This document shows positions 1 through 11,330 of a DNA stretch of 64,000 bases, piece after piece. The stretch covers positions 558,001-622,000 of the forward strand of contig JAKZZE010000025.1 of assembly GCA_024220505.1 (NCBI GenBank), written 5' to 3'. How positions within the stretch are numbered: the first letter of the stretch is position 1; each line of letters starts with the position of its first letter. The DNA is from Rhizopus arrhizus (taxonomy: Eukaryota > Mucoromycota > Mucoromycetes > Mucorales > Rhizopodaceae). Made by a program: the position numbers and the translations under genes. The notes beneath the pieces were generated by a model, which was not told where the DNA came from, did no database searches, and saw only the letters and a program-made list of their open reading frames with translations.

Positions 1-1888
1 TTTCCTCAAGAGACTTAAAGGAGTAATCGCATTTCAAGCGAGCTTCTCTTTTTGCTGCACCCCAGTACATTTCGATCCAATTACATTCGCAATGGTATTT
101 AGGATACAGCTCAAAAACGTGTCCAGAGTTTATGATCACCTCCTCCAAAGCAGACTTTTGATTTTTAAAATCAGGGCAATTCTCTAAAAAATGGAGAGCG
201 CAGCAAATTGGATTAACTCTATCTGGAGCCCCACAATGTAACTTCCATTTCTTGCCTTCCAGATCATGTCCAATCCATAGACTTCTTTCCTCCAAAATTT
301 TTCTTATTCCCTTGAAATAACGTACTTTTTTTGTTTTCAAGTTTCCCTTCTTATCCCTTTTCTTGATCTCTTTTTCATAGTAGAAGGACTGGACTTCCTC
401 CATACCTGTGGATCTTGAGATATATACAGTATCTCGGAACTGGAATTTCTCACTCAATGGCCAAGGCTTTTCATTGAGAGTCATTCGGCTGGCGACCAAA
501 GCATCATCAGCAAAAGCACCATGATTGGAGCTGTTATCAAAGAGAAAAACAGCTACACAATTGGGGTGAAGTGCTTCGAAAAGGCCGATTGCATCTTCTT
601 TTAACTGCTCAACCATGTGTTTTGAAGTCCACCATCCATCTCTTGCAGTACCTGCCTTGAACAGCTTTCTTGAAGACCACTTTTGAATCTTCATTGTTCC
701 ATGGCAAGGGCATTGAAACTCACTCACCATGATAGATAGCCCAGGACCCTTTTTTCTGATGTAATTTTCTCCATCAGCTAACCACATATCGTTCTTACCA
801 TCATTTGCGTAGAAAGTACTTTCATCGTGCGTAACGAACACGCACTTTCTCTCGCCTTCTGGTAATGCATTTGGCTCCAATACATCTTCCTCAGTTTCTC
901 CAGAGTAAAAATCCATTTTTTCCATATATTCGAGCATCCTCTTCGACCAAACGCTTCTATACTCGACCACATCTTCGCGTTCGTGACCATCGAAGTAAAT
1001 GGTTTTTTTGTTCTTTCTATAGACATAACCCCATTCATGGAGATAGTTACTGAGCGTGCTTTCAGGAACAGGTTGCATTATTACGCCCAATTTGGATGGG
1101 ATAACTACTTCATCAATGAATTTTTTAATAGTAACCAAGGAACGTTCAGCAGGCTTCATTCTACGTATTTCTTCGAGAACCATTTCCTTGATATCGGCAT
1201 CATTAAGAAAAGACTTTCTTTTTGAATGAACACCTTGTCGATGTCTCGATAACACCCCTTGACTCAAATATTCTTTAGCCCATTTTACGATAGTCATGGC
1301 ACGATACGCAACGTTGTTATCTGCCCAATGAATTCTAGCTGCCTCACGAGAAGCCAAAGTAATAGGAATACCCTCAATTCTCTTAATAAAGTAAGTATAA
1401 ATCGAAGAGTATTGCATAAAACTGTATCTCTCGATCGTGTTTTCTTTATCCTTCGAGTTCATCACAGGTTTCACATACATTTGAAGTTTTGGAAGTATTT
1501 CTTGGATTCTCAAAAGTTGTATTTCATTCTTTGACAATATGGGAGAACTGGCTTCTACAACAGGGGCAATAGATACAAATCCAAAACTCTCGAGTTTGCC
1601 CTTATCATTAACAGATTTAGCTTCTTTTTCTCGTCTCCAGCGTGTTGACCTAGAGGTTTTCGAATAAGACAAAGGTTTGTTTCGCTTTACATTATTATCA
1701 AGCAAAACATTGTTGATTGACATGCTGATTGTAGGATCAGCATTACGCATTTCAGTTATGTTGCTTAATTCTATAAGCTCAGAATCGCTCATGTCCCAGT
1801 CTTGATCATTTAAATGAGGGACAAATTGGTTCGTCTCATTTCTATGTTTTTTAAGATAAGCTCGTTTTCTAGCGTTAAGTGGAGGCAT
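1..1888 (-). CDS. DDE-superfamily transposase, 3' end beyond window
   Basis: An uninterrupted minus-strand frame starts at the ATG at 1886-1888 and is still open at base 1, giving at least 629 codons; I checked the frame at both ends. The N-terminal 130 residues are basic and low in complexity, followed by a helical region that could bind DNA. Three acidic motifs fit a DDE catalytic triad: HDESTFY, then LFDNSSNHG, then NWIEMYWG close to the left edge. This D..DN..E order with an asparagine after the second Asp is usual for transposases related to Tc1/mariner in fungi. Family assignment beyond DDE is uncertain. No stop or frameshift was seen, so the copy may be young. No terminal inverted repeat could be assigned because the 3' side is cut off. 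Confidence 0.75.
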   Translation of the reverse strand, partial: MPPLNARKRAYLKKHRNETNQFVPHLNDQDWDMSDSELIELSNITEMRNADPTISMSINNVLLDNNVKRNKPLSYSKTSRSTRWRREKEAKSVNDKGKLESFGFVSIAPVVEASSPILSKNEIQLLRIQEILPKLQMYVKPVMNSKDKENTIERYSFMQYSSIYTYFIKRIEGIPITLASREAARIHWADNNVAYRAMTIVKWAKEYLSQGVLSRHRQGVHSKRKSFLNDADIKEMVLEEIRRMKPAERSLVTIKKFIDEVVIPSKLGVIMQPVPESTLSNYLHEWGYVYRKNKKTIYFDGHEREDVVEYRSVWSKRMLEYMEKMDFYSGETEEDVLEPNALPEGERKCVFVTHDESTFYANDGKNDMWLADGENYIRKKGPGLSIMVSEFQCPCHGTMKIQKWSSRKLFKAGTARDGWWTSKHMVEQLKEDAIGLFEALHPNCVAVFLFDNSSNHGAFADDALVASRMTLNEKPWPLSEKFQFRDTVYISRSTGMEEVQSFYYEKEIKKRDKKGNLKTKKVRYFKGIRKILEERSLWIGHDLEGKKWKLHCGAPDRVNPICCALHFLENCPDFKNQKSALEEVIINSGHVFELYPKYHCECNWIEMYWGAAKREARLKCDYSFKSLEE

Positions 1889-2251
1889 AGTTTTAGAGTA
1901 TGAATAAGGGAGAAGAGGCACCTATGTTATAGTACGAGCTCTCTCATATTGATTACGTAATATGTGACTGTTATGTTTATCTGTCCTCTACCATACGGTA
2001 TTAAAAAAATTTGTTTCAATATATGTCTTCCCTAAGGACTACCAGCTAAAATTTTGAAATACCGCATGTTTTCAAATGATATAAAAAGAAAATATTATTA
2101 ATAAAATTAACAATCTAATCCATAAGAAATGTTCAGAAAGGTTTATATAATAATTGTTATGGCTTTGTTTTATTGTTGGATTATTTGTGGAAAAGTTTAT
2201 AGCATTTGAAAATTGTCAAAAAAATTTTCAGGTTTAAGCTTGGTGGCACGT
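1889..2251. other. Intergenic, upstream of DDE transposase
   Basis: AT-rich sequence between the transposase start and the outer edge of the left palindrome arm. It presumably contains the transposase promoter and any left element end. No ORF or repeat was recognised. Confidence 0.5.
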
Positions 2252-2607
2252 TATTTATTATATGCATTCGATAGTATTATATCCATATTATAAGATGTTA
2301 TTCGTCTATTCCACTTGTTGTACACATTGGTTTAGTAGATAAATTTCTCTAGACTTATGAAACACACTCCAGTGTGAACGTTTTAAAATAATACGAATTA
2401 TAGTGACACCAACAAATCTTTTTTATGAGGCATTTCACTAAAAACATGTTGAATGTTACGAGAGATGTTTCCCATTAACCTTTTGCAATTTCTGGAGAAA
2501 GAAGTGCAGTCAACTGTTTAGTTGCCTATTTAAGTCTTCATTTGCTATCATTAGAATTACCGAAATATCTTTTTCATATAACCCTTCAATTTATACACAC
2601 ATTTGTC

Positions 2608-2745
2608 TCATCTTTCCATTAGGTTTACATCAGTCTTTCGGACGGCTTTCTGTTCTAGAAGAGCTTCTTTCTCTTTCTTCCAAACCGAGGTGGCGATATT
2701 CCTTAACAATTTGGAAGCTGATATAGCAGTGAAATCTCCATCCCA
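2608..2745 (-). pseudogene. Coding-like fossil in left arm (mirror of 12713-12850)
   Basis: Mirror copy of the 46-codon open segment at 12713-12850, described there. The translation looks like the charged helical C-terminus of a protein, but no start or family was recognised. Confidence 0.3.
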
Positions 2746-3625
2746 ATATTTAGAGTGCTCTGTTATGGTTTAGCCAAAGTGAAGCTTGATGATCTAGCTC
2801 AATATAATTCACCTTCAATAACGCGTTCTTATAAGGACTATACAAAAATAACACCACGTATGGAAGGCGATGAATTGATTTCAACCTCCTCACTAGAATA
2901 GTTTTGGTGTGATAGTGACAAGCAATGATCTTTGCTCTTTTCTCCATGATAATATTAAATCTCTTATAGCTGTGAATGTTGTCAAGAGGTTATATTCTTT
3001 TCTTCATAACCGATATATGTCGCAAGCTCAAGATCACCTAATTCTGCTATTAAGAGCTTTTTCTTTTGATCTTTATTAGGCTAATTCAAGCTGATAACAC
3101 AGTGGTTTTGTAATCACATGTTTTGTAGCTCTCCAAAATTACCGCGTCAATACTATCCTTGCCTATATTATTGTTTTTGCAGCTTCGATTTCCACCACTT
3201 TCGTTGTTAATTTATTCAGTTGTGTTGGTTTCAAGCTTTCGAGAATGCTTTTGTAAGTGTCTTTTCAATGAGTCTAGGTAAGAATATTGTCGATGAGAAC
3301 AATAGGAGTAAGCGAAGACACCATTTCGATTAGCGAGGTAAGATAAAAAAAAGAAAAAAAAAAAAAAAAAGTGGGAAGAGGAGAGTGGTGAAACACGTTT
3401 CTTACTTTACTTAACAAATTGCTTAAATGTAATCGTAAAGCGTCGTATTTGTCCGAGAACATCTTTATTAGAAAAGACAAGCAAAAACATTCTTTAAGTT
3501 AAAGCAGTATTTATTTTTTTTCAACAAACATACAAAGTTAAATCACAAAGATCCGTCAAATTTTCATTATATGCTCTTCCAATTGGGAGGGGTTTAAACC
3601 CAATAAGGGCGGCATAAATACTTTT

Positions 3626-4127
3626 TTAAATAGACTCACTCCTCAAGCATTTTTCAGATGTATCTGCTGAATGTTGAAAAAATGCTTTCAGAAGACTATG
3701 AGGAATGTTGTTGCAAGCTTCTGATATCCTGGTGGCTAAATCATGAGCTGAGCTTAACCTTATTCTAAGCTATAGACTAGAAATTCCTAATAGGATTAAG
3801 TTCGGGGGAGTAAGGTGGAGGATAAAAACGTTTATACCCTCTTTCTGTTACCATATCACTTATTTCGTTGGTAATATGAATAAACACATTATCCATGACT
3901 AAATAAAATCCTTTCATTTCTTCAAAAAGGTCCATTTCGTCCAAAGTTTTATGAACGAAATGCAAATAATGGTCAGTAACAGTATTGTTAGAAGTACGCT
4001 TGCTCAAATTATCCCACCCAATACCGTCAATAGATGATTTAACAGATACAATGCGATAACCAGAAGCAATAGTACCTGTAGTGCTCATGGTACCAGCTGG
4101 AGTACTTGATAGAGAATTTTTATTCAC
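3626..4127 (-). pseudogene. Broken Tc1/mariner-like transposase, left-arm copy
   Basis: Mirror image of the copy at 11331-11832. The catalytic-core fragment carries VMDNVFIH (second Asp) and PPYSPELNPI, then stops where the catalytic Glu (usually NPIEQFW) should be. The transposase C-terminus continues in another frame after a short gap, so the DDE triad is destroyed. No N-terminal helix-turn-helix half is present. It lies downstream of the lectin gene on the same strand. Confidence 0.7.
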
Positions 4128-4496
4128 GATAAAGACTTATATCACTAATGAAATGGGAAAGGCGCGAGAGATCAATTATTGCTTTATATCAAGCAAGTAA
4201 AGCTTGCTTGCATATGCATGTAATCGACGCTGCCACAAAATTGATAACATGAAGGCATGAATGCAGAACTGATAAAAGTAAGTGAAAGAAGGAAAATAGA
4301 CGAGGTTTTATATAGTGTTTTTTCGGTTATAATATCACTTTGATTAATAACATTGTTTGTTCTTTGCTATGAAGCATATTATAACAAAGCTAATGGCTAA
4401 ACATAATTATAAATGCACCAATAAATGAACATGATAAAAAATAAAAAAATAAAAAACAAATAAAGCAGACTTTATTATCTTCAACATAACTTTTGT

Positions 4497-4940
4497 TTAA
4501 TTATCTTTGTATACAATCTCAAAGTATTGAGATGGGTCAGGTGTAGATCCACCTGCTTCCATACAGATCTTGGCTCCATCAAATGCATCACCAAAATGAG
4601 GGACAAAGTCATAAGCAGATCCCAACTTTTTGCTGTGAATGTTCTTCTTGTCCTTGTCATAGACCCATTGAAATTCAGGATTCTGCTGATTTTCCTTTTG
4701 AACCAAGGTATAGTGGTAGCTGTGGTTAGGATCATGGTTCAAGAAGCCAATGACCTTTCCAGACTGAACATTGACAATCTGCTCCTTTTCATCAAAGTAC
4801 CATACCTGCTTGCCTTCCCAATCATTGTTGGTCTTGTTCTTGAGGACAACATAAGCATCAACACTGTTGCTGTTTTCCTCAACGTCAATATACAAGCCTT
4901 TTTGGGTTTGCTTCAAGTAAAAATGCTTATTTTGTTCCAT
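4497..4940 (-). CDS. Ricin-B-type (beta-trefoil) lectin-like protein, copy 1
   Basis: A single-exon 147-aa protein, identical to the copy at 10518-10961. It has no signal peptide and no transmembrane segment. The pattern is beta-trefoil: GLYIDVEEN near residue 16, the repeat VWYFDEKEQIVNV with QSGKVIG, and FQWVYDKDKKNIHSKKLG. Proteins of this fold bind carbohydrate. A small (about 17 kDa) ricin-like lectin with toxin activity, mucoricin, is known from Rhizopus delemar; size and fold are similar here, but homology and activity are untested inference. No catalytic A-chain-like domain is visible. An antisense 163-aa frame over the gene is a shadow. An AATAAA-like stretch follows the stop at about 4462. 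Confidence 0.8.
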   Translation of the reverse strand: MEQNKHFYLKQTQKGLYIDVEENSNSVDAYVVLKNKTNNDWEGKQVWYFDEKEQIVNVQSGKVIGFLNHDPNHSYHYTLVQKENQQNPEFQWVYDKDKKNIHSKKLGSAYDFVPHFGDAFDGAKICMEAGGSTPDPSQYFEIVYKDN

Positions 4941-5447
4941 TGTTTCTATAAGCCAATCAGAATGTTAAGCTGTGTTTTACAAGAGAAAACAAATCTATAT
5001 AGACACCTACAGATCTAATGACTAATGATGATAATGAGAATAAAGAAGAAGAAAAAAAGAGAAGGATTAGGCTATATATACATATTCACAAAGAAAAAAG
5101 AATCCTCAATAGCTATAGTTACATCACACATTCAGTTTACATCAAAGTTCTTATAGTTGCATCCATGTTTAAGAGAGTATTATGTCAACTCAATAATGAT
5201 CCATTATTCTAAGACCTTGGTTGATTACCATGACCCTATTCATATAGCATACTGTATTTGGTCTCAATAAGAAATGATCTGAGCCAGCAAAAACATGAGA
5301 ATTGAACCTTTTATTTTATTTTTATTTTTTTTTTAAACTGCTCTAGTTCAATGCTTCGATTGTGACACATAATGCACTTTTATACTTTTAAGGAATTTTC
5401 TAATGTCAATTACGCTTTTTAACGTATAAACGATCTTGATAAGATAT

Positions 5448-8045
5448 TGCAATTGTTTAGCGTGAACAAAACAAGATGGATGAAGCATATAATCTATATA
5501 TATTATATCTCTTAAATTATGTTTATTATTTACGTAAGTAAGCTTGCGATCTAAAAAATTCTTGGACTAGTAAATAGCTTACCTCTATAGATTTGTAAAT
5601 AGATTTAAAATACACAATTTCTCTATTTGATTTTTCAAGGGGCCTCAAATAAAAAAGAGGGCTGCTTAGAATATAGTATTCAGTTTACTTTTAAAAAAAA
5701 GAATACTATGTTTCACTAAAAGTCCAACTTTAAACTATTATTCTATCAGTCTTTTTTTATGACTAAGCTTCTTTAGTTCGTATAAATCATTACAAAGTAA
5801 TGATAGATGATCTCAGCTCTAAACATTATAAAACTAAAAGAGTATCGAGTCAATTGTGACTGGATGCCATCCAATCGAAAACTTGGCTTGCTTGATTAAA
5901 ATCAATCATGAAAGCTTTCTGTTTGTTTGGCTTGGTACGTTTAATCGAAAAGAATAGGAATAAACAATTGAGAAAACATCTTACTTTTAATATCGATTCA
6001 AGGTAAATAAAGGGTAACTAAAGATAATAGCCATATCTAATTATGTTATTGAGAATTGTCGTTTTTGTTTATTTTGGAATATTCTGTTGAGTTCCTTTAA
6101 CCTAAAGCACGAATTATTGTCGTGATAATATCATGATTGTGCTGTTCATTTGTTGTTTACAAAGATACCAATAAAGTACATTAGACTAAAGGGTTCTTCG
6201 CAGTATGCTTTTTAACCAGTACACTATAGAAACATAGGTTTATTAAAGAGGTTTACAGTACTGCTTGTAAAGCTTGACTGTGATATTTTAGACTAATTGT
6301 TTACAAAACATGCATCCAAATGTATTCTAATGGATTTAAGATCATTTATATAAATGGTTATGTTCAATCCAAGGAGTATTACTATTTATATAGTGGTTGG
6401 AGCTTATTTAGAATTATGAATAAAAAAAAAAACATGATTTTGCTATCAACATCCTTAGAATCAATTCAAGGTTACCTTTATTTCCTACACTATATTTATT
6501 GACATTCAGTCTATATTCTTTTATTACTTTAAGTTCACAAGAAGAAGGTTAAATAGCGTAAATAAACAAATGAGCAAAACAATTCAATGATATAAATTAA
6601 TAAAAGCACAAATAATGCACAGTCATGAACAACTATCTAATCAGAAGCATGAAATGTACCTAAGGAAATCATCTATGATATTATGATCTTTGAATGACTA
6701 ATGGTCATTAAAAAAAGACAAGTGGATTCTTTAAGCTAATACGACTCTGAGATCTCTTAAAACAGTTCTTTTATTGGACGCAGATTCATTATGATTTTGA
6801 ACACAGAAAGCATTCGAACTGTTTCTGAGGCATCAAACTTTCCAATGATCATGATGAGTAAATGATTACGATTTTGTTCAAGCATTATACACAATATATT
6901 GGCTATGCCAGTCTACATAAAATAAAACAAAAATCTGGCTCATTGAGATCATGGCTATAGTCATTTGCTTTTATTAACAAGAATTGGCTACCCTAACAAC
7001 TGTTTCTCATGGTATTCATGCAATTGCTCGAGCATGATACATATTGGTAAGTTTGCTTTGTCCTTTTGATTTTTAAAAATGATGAATGCAAAGGGGCATA
7101 GTCAAAGAAAAAGAGGGAGAGAGAAAAAAACTGTTACGATCACTGTGATGTAAATCGCTTCTAGAGTACAAGCTAATGAGGGATTGGAAACACTACTTTA
7201 AAATCCACTTTTCTTAATGCTAGACGAAGGGAAAGTGGGATGGACCCTTTAGGTGATACAATATTTTTTTTTCCCACTCGTATTCACTGAAAAATCTTTT
7301 CTCTTTGTACCTAACTATATATAGCTTAAGGAAGCAAGATACTCTTCTTTTGCTATCCATTTCTCTCTCCATTTATAACCACATTGAAAGCACTTGGTTC
7401 CTTGGGCATTTTTATGTCAGCATAAAAGTCCAAAAATAGTTAGACTCTAAGTTATCTTCTCAATTATAGCTATAGAACCGTCTGCAGTATTATTTAACGT
7501 CGATTTTTCTTCCCAACATCGATCGCTTTTATTTGCAAGTTTGAAATTTCCCTCAAAGCTCTTTGTTTTTGCAACCATCACCTTTTGTCTGCAAAATCTT
7601 GCCAAGACATATGGCTTAATAGTAGAATGGATGCGTAAAGAAATAAGATGAGCAAAAATTACAATCAATCCAGAAGCATGTAAAAAATATGCTAATAAAA
7701 ATATGCATAAAATGCATTGAAATAATCGTGGGTATAAGACGCCTCACGTTTACATGTACGATTCGACGTCATCGATTTTGCGCAATAAAAAGAATAATGC
7801 GTTATATTGCACATACTTTAAAACAAACATCTTATAGACTATTTGCTGCTGCATTACCTGCATGTTAGTAAACACAGCGTATTGCTTGCTTTTACATCAA
7901 CAATCTGATAGGTAGTTTGCCTTTCGTATAAAGTAGTGTTCCTTTTGTTCGCATGAGATTTTCATTATTTATTATCTTCTTGTTCAGTTTGAACAGCCAC
8001 TGAGCAAAATCCATGTTGATCAATGGGAAAAACTTTATACACTCT
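5448..8045. other. Palindrome spacer, left part: no gene recognised
   Basis: AT-rich sequence between the left arm and the small secreted peptide gene. Short ORFs occur, such as a 73-codon minus frame at 7447-7668, but none shows a recognisable domain, a start context or intron structure. It probably holds decayed coding debris plus the upstream region of the gene at 8124. Confidence 0.5.
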
Positions 8046-8051
8046 TTTTTT

Positions 8052-8065
8052 TATATATAAATAAG
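8052..8065 (+). promoter_or_regulatory. TATA box of the small secreted peptide gene
   Basis: TATATATAAATAAG lies about 60 bp upstream of the ATG at 8124, a normal distance for a fungal TATA promoter with a short leader. It supports 8124 as a real start. Confidence 0.55.
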
Positions 8066-8123
8066 CCTGTTTTTCTATTCAAATTGATCTGTATATCTAA
8101 TACTTTTATCAAGCCTACAAAAA

Positions 8124-8306
8124 ATGAAAATCGCCTCCATTGTTCTTCTTGCTGTTGGTTCCTACTTGCTTAACTCTAATGTCGCTGAAGCCCAAGGTTT
8201 CTGTTTGGAGACATGTTTTCCCAACGAAATTCAATGTCCTCTAGGCTGGCATTCTTCCAAGCAGTTTAATGCTTGCTGGACTTGTTGTCTCAATACAAAT
8301 GCTTAA
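8124..8306 (+). CDS. Small secreted cysteine-rich protein (60 aa)
   Basis: Sixty codons without an intron. Residues 1-24 form a typical signal peptide: MKIAS, a hydrophobic stretch IVLLAVGSYLL, and a probable cleavage after AEAQ. The mature peptide is about 36 residues with six cysteines in the order FCLETC...QC...ACWTCC, so three disulfides are possible. A strong TATA element stands 60 bp upstream, and AATAAATATGAA follows the stop at about 8340, so the unit looks expressible. It sits near the centre of the palindrome spacer, the only clean gene there. I do not recognise the family. Roles typical for such peptides (effector, antimicrobial, adhesion) are possible, but nothing in the sequence decides between them. 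Confidence 0.7.
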   Translation: MKIASIVLLAVGSYLLNSNVAEAQGFCLETCFPNEIQCPLGWHSSKQFNACWTCCLNTNA

Positions 8307-8637
8307 TTTCTTATACCATATTGCTTGCTTATTGACATAAATAAATATGAATGGTCTTTTACTAGGCTGTTGTATCTAACAGCACTTGACTAAAAATATT
8401 CTTTATTGCCCTAAATGAAGTATGGACTGAAATTGCTACTTTTCAAATCCTACCAAGGACAGAGCCCTCAATGATTTTCCTTTCTCCTGAGAACAGTCTG
8501 TAACTACCATCAAGTATTAACTTGAAGCTTTTCAATAAAGGAAAAGTTGTTTTAATGTTTGAGTACAGTTTATTGCAAAATCAGTAGAAATAAAATAGTA
8601 TGTATATGCTATTCCTGTTTTCTTTGTTTAATCAACT
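8307..8637. other. 3' flank of the peptide gene
   Basis: Contains the poly-A signal of the upstream gene. Nothing else was recognised. Confidence 0.4.
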
Positions 8638-9215
8638 ATGCATTTTAAAAAGAAAGAGCAAATCAAGCTAGGTTCTAGTCCACATAATCTCTTTTCAGAA
8701 TTCTCTTGTATAATTTTAATTCTGTCGCTGCTGAATCCAACTTTTTTATTATACACAGTGTCCTATATTATTCTATTGTTAAAACCAGGCGAATATAAAT
8801 ATGTGTTCGTAGATGTTTCAAATACTTTAATTGGGAGCAATTATGAAGATGATGGACAAAGAAAAATACTTCATAGTAATAAAGGTGTCTATCGTCTGTA
8901 TGAATGTATATTTCAATACTTGTCATCATTATTCATATTGACATGCATCTGTATTGATAAATGAGCAACATGTAACATATATATTCATATGCAATATACT
9001 GATAGAAACCTCCTCACAATTATCTAACAATGCAAAAAAAACCATATCTTTGAGAGTAATTGGGTGCAATTCTGCTGAGGATATGTATAGCAAACACCCT
9101 GTGGACATTATTTAGCTCATAATGATCCATATTATCGTTATGTAGAGACACGTGTTCAGAAAAGAGTTCATTTGGATCCAGTGTATAATGCTATCAATCA
9201 ATCCAAATAGTAACC
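8638..9215 (+). pseudogene. Degenerate coding remnant, possibly NYN-domain-like
   Basis: A 108-codon frame (8638-8964) contains YKYVFVDVSNTLIGSNYED, resembling the first Asp-containing strand of NYN nuclease domains. Further coding-like pieces follow in shifted frames: RVIGCNSAEDMYSKHPVDII at about 9050-9115 and a piece ending QKRVHLDPVYNAINQSK at about 9210. The frames do not join by plausible splice sites, so it looks decayed. The domain idea rests on one short motif. Confidence 0.3.
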
Positions 9216-10010
9216 TTCAAGAAGAAATGTTTTTTGGAAACTAATAAAAGAGCCTTATGAAATCAGGCATCTAAAAAAACAGTGGATCTATCGCTGAAAA
9301 CTATAAATATCATAAAAGTCTCAAGTGGACATACGACATGAAACAAAGCAACAAGAATATTGTTGAAAATAGCAATAAGCTTTCTTATGCCTCATTGATC
9401 TCTGTATATTAAGGATTGACCGATTGCAGACTTGACAAGAAAAGTAAAGATTGCAGAGTATCATTTGTTGCATTTAACAAAAATGGCCTCACTTGGATAA
9501 TACACAATTTATCATAGCATGCAGCCAAAATTATAGAAGCGATTAAAGAATAAGGATTAAGGAATACGGATGGTGATCCTTTACTTTTCCTTAAATTCAT
9601 TTCTTCATTTGTAACAAAATCTTATTAAAAAATAAAGGATTATAGTAAAAAAAAATTCAGTGATAGCATTAAATAAAGATGTCCAGAAAAGACAAAAGAA
9701 TTAGTGGTGAAACAAAGCATTCTCTTTTAGCAAATCATGTACTGTATCCCAAGTAATTTTTATTTTTTGGGTTCATGTTTTCATGCCAAGTTGCTTTAGT
9801 CTTCTTATTAGGTAGTCCAAACAGTTTTACAAGTATAACTTTTGATTACAAAAGTGTTTATCTGAACAAAAATGTCTCAGTAAACTGCTCCATTACAAAA
9901 ATAAAAATAAAAAATGTGCCTCGAGTGACCTAGTTCACAAGCATGAAATTTAAGAGTCATGAATTGTACTTTCCATTCTAAATAGGTATATTCTTTCTTT
10001 ATTATCAATG
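9216..10010. other. Palindrome spacer, right part: no gene recognised
   Basis: AT-rich sequence with short open segments on both strands (for example 9409-9600 minus) and no recognisable domain. Confidence 0.5.
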
Positions 10011-10517
10011 ATATCTTGTCAAGATTATTTATACGTTAAAAAGCGTAATTGACATTAGAAAATTCCTTAAAAGTATAAAAGTGCATTATGTGTCACAATC
10101 GAAGCATTGAACTAGAGCAGTTTAAAAAAAAAATAAAAATAAAATAAAAGGTTCAATTCTCATGTTTTTGCTGGCTCAGATCATTTCTTATTGAGACCAA
10201 ATACAGTATGCTATATGAATAGGGTCATGGTAATCAACCAAGGTCTTAGAATAATGGATCATTATTGAGTTGACATAATACTCTCTTAAACATGGATGCA
10301 ACTATAAGAACTTTGATGTAAACTGAATGTGTGATGTAACTATAGCTATTGAGGATTCTTTTTTCTTTGTGAATATGTATATATAGCCTAATCCTTCTCT
10401 TTTTTTCTTCTTCTTTATTCTCATTATCATCATTAGTCATTAGATCTGTAGGTGTCTATATAGATTTGTTTTCTCTTGTAAAACACAGCTTAACATTCTG
10501 ATTGGCTTATAGAAACA

Positions 10518-10961
10518 ATGGAACAAAATAAGCATTTTTACTTGAAGCAAACCCAAAAAGGCTTGTATATTGACGTTGAGGAAAACAGCAACAGTGTTGA
10601 TGCTTATGTTGTCCTCAAGAACAAGACCAACAATGATTGGGAAGGCAAGCAGGTATGGTACTTTGATGAAAAGGAGCAGATTGTCAATGTTCAGTCTGGA
10701 AAGGTCATTGGCTTCTTGAACCATGATCCTAACCACAGCTACCACTATACCTTGGTTCAAAAGGAAAATCAGCAGAATCCTGAATTTCAATGGGTCTATG
10801 ACAAGGACAAGAAGAACATTCACAGCAAAAAGTTGGGATCTGCTTATGACTTTGTCCCTCATTTTGGTGATGCATTTGATGGAGCCAAGATCTGTATGGA
10901 AGCAGGTGGATCTACACCTGACCCATCTCAATACTTTGAGATTGTATACAAAGATAATTAA
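10518..10961 (+). CDS. Ricin-B-type (beta-trefoil) lectin-like protein, copy 2
   Basis: Identical 147-aa product to the gene at 4497-4940, transcribed outward on the plus strand, so the two copies are divergent with the spacer between them. The ATG at 10518 is the first in frame. TATATATAG at about 10376-10384 could serve as a TATA box 135 bp upstream, and AATAAAG follows the stop at about 10980. The trefoil repeats are as in copy 1. Because the arms include the whole flanks, both promoters are also identical, so the duplication may act as a dosage increase (inference). Confidence 0.8.
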   Translation: MEQNKHFYLKQTQKGLYIDVEENSNSVDAYVVLKNKTNNDWEGKQVWYFDEKEQIVNVQSGKVIGFLNHDPNHSYHYTLVQKENQQNPEFQWVYDKDKKNIHSKKLGSAYDFVPHFGDAFDGAKICMEAGGSTPDPSQYFEIVYKDN

Positions 10962-11330
10962 ACAAAAGTTATGTTGAAGATAATAAAGTCTGCTTTATTT
11001 GTTTTTTATTTTTTTATTTTTTATCATGTTCATTTATTGGTGCATTTATAATTATGTTTAGCCATTAGCTTTGTTATAATATGCTTCATAGCAAAGAACA
11101 AACAATGTTATTAATCAAAGTGATATTATAACCGAAAAAACACTATATAAAACCTCGTCTATTTTCCTTCTTTCACTTACTTTTATCAGTTCTGCATTCA
11201 TGCCTTCATGTTATCAATTTTGTGGCAGCGTCGATTACATGCATATGCAAGCAAGCTTTACTTGCTTGATATAAAGCAATAATTGATCTCTCGCGCCTTT
11301 CCCATTTCATTAGTGATATAAGTCTTTATC

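Larger units (their letters stand above)
2252..5447. repeat. Left arm of a 3.2 kb inverted repeat
   Basis: Base x in this arm pairs with base 15458 minus x in the arm at 10011-13206. Six ORFs spread over the arm have exact mirror copies with the same coordinate sum, so there are no net indels, even in poly-A/T runs. One mismatch was found near the outer end (2265 C versus expected partner at 13193). At the inner end, identity is perfect to 5430 and decays (3 mismatches in 17 bp) to about 5447. No target-site duplication was found outside the arms. Contents are a lectin gene, a Tc1-like pseudogene and older debris. Confidence 0.95.

Noticed and set aside
4527..5018. 163-codon frame antisense to lectin copy 1 (and its mirror at 10440-10931)
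   Set aside because: Shadow of the lectin codons on the opposite strand; no domain, and it only exists because the lectin is AT-biased at third positions.
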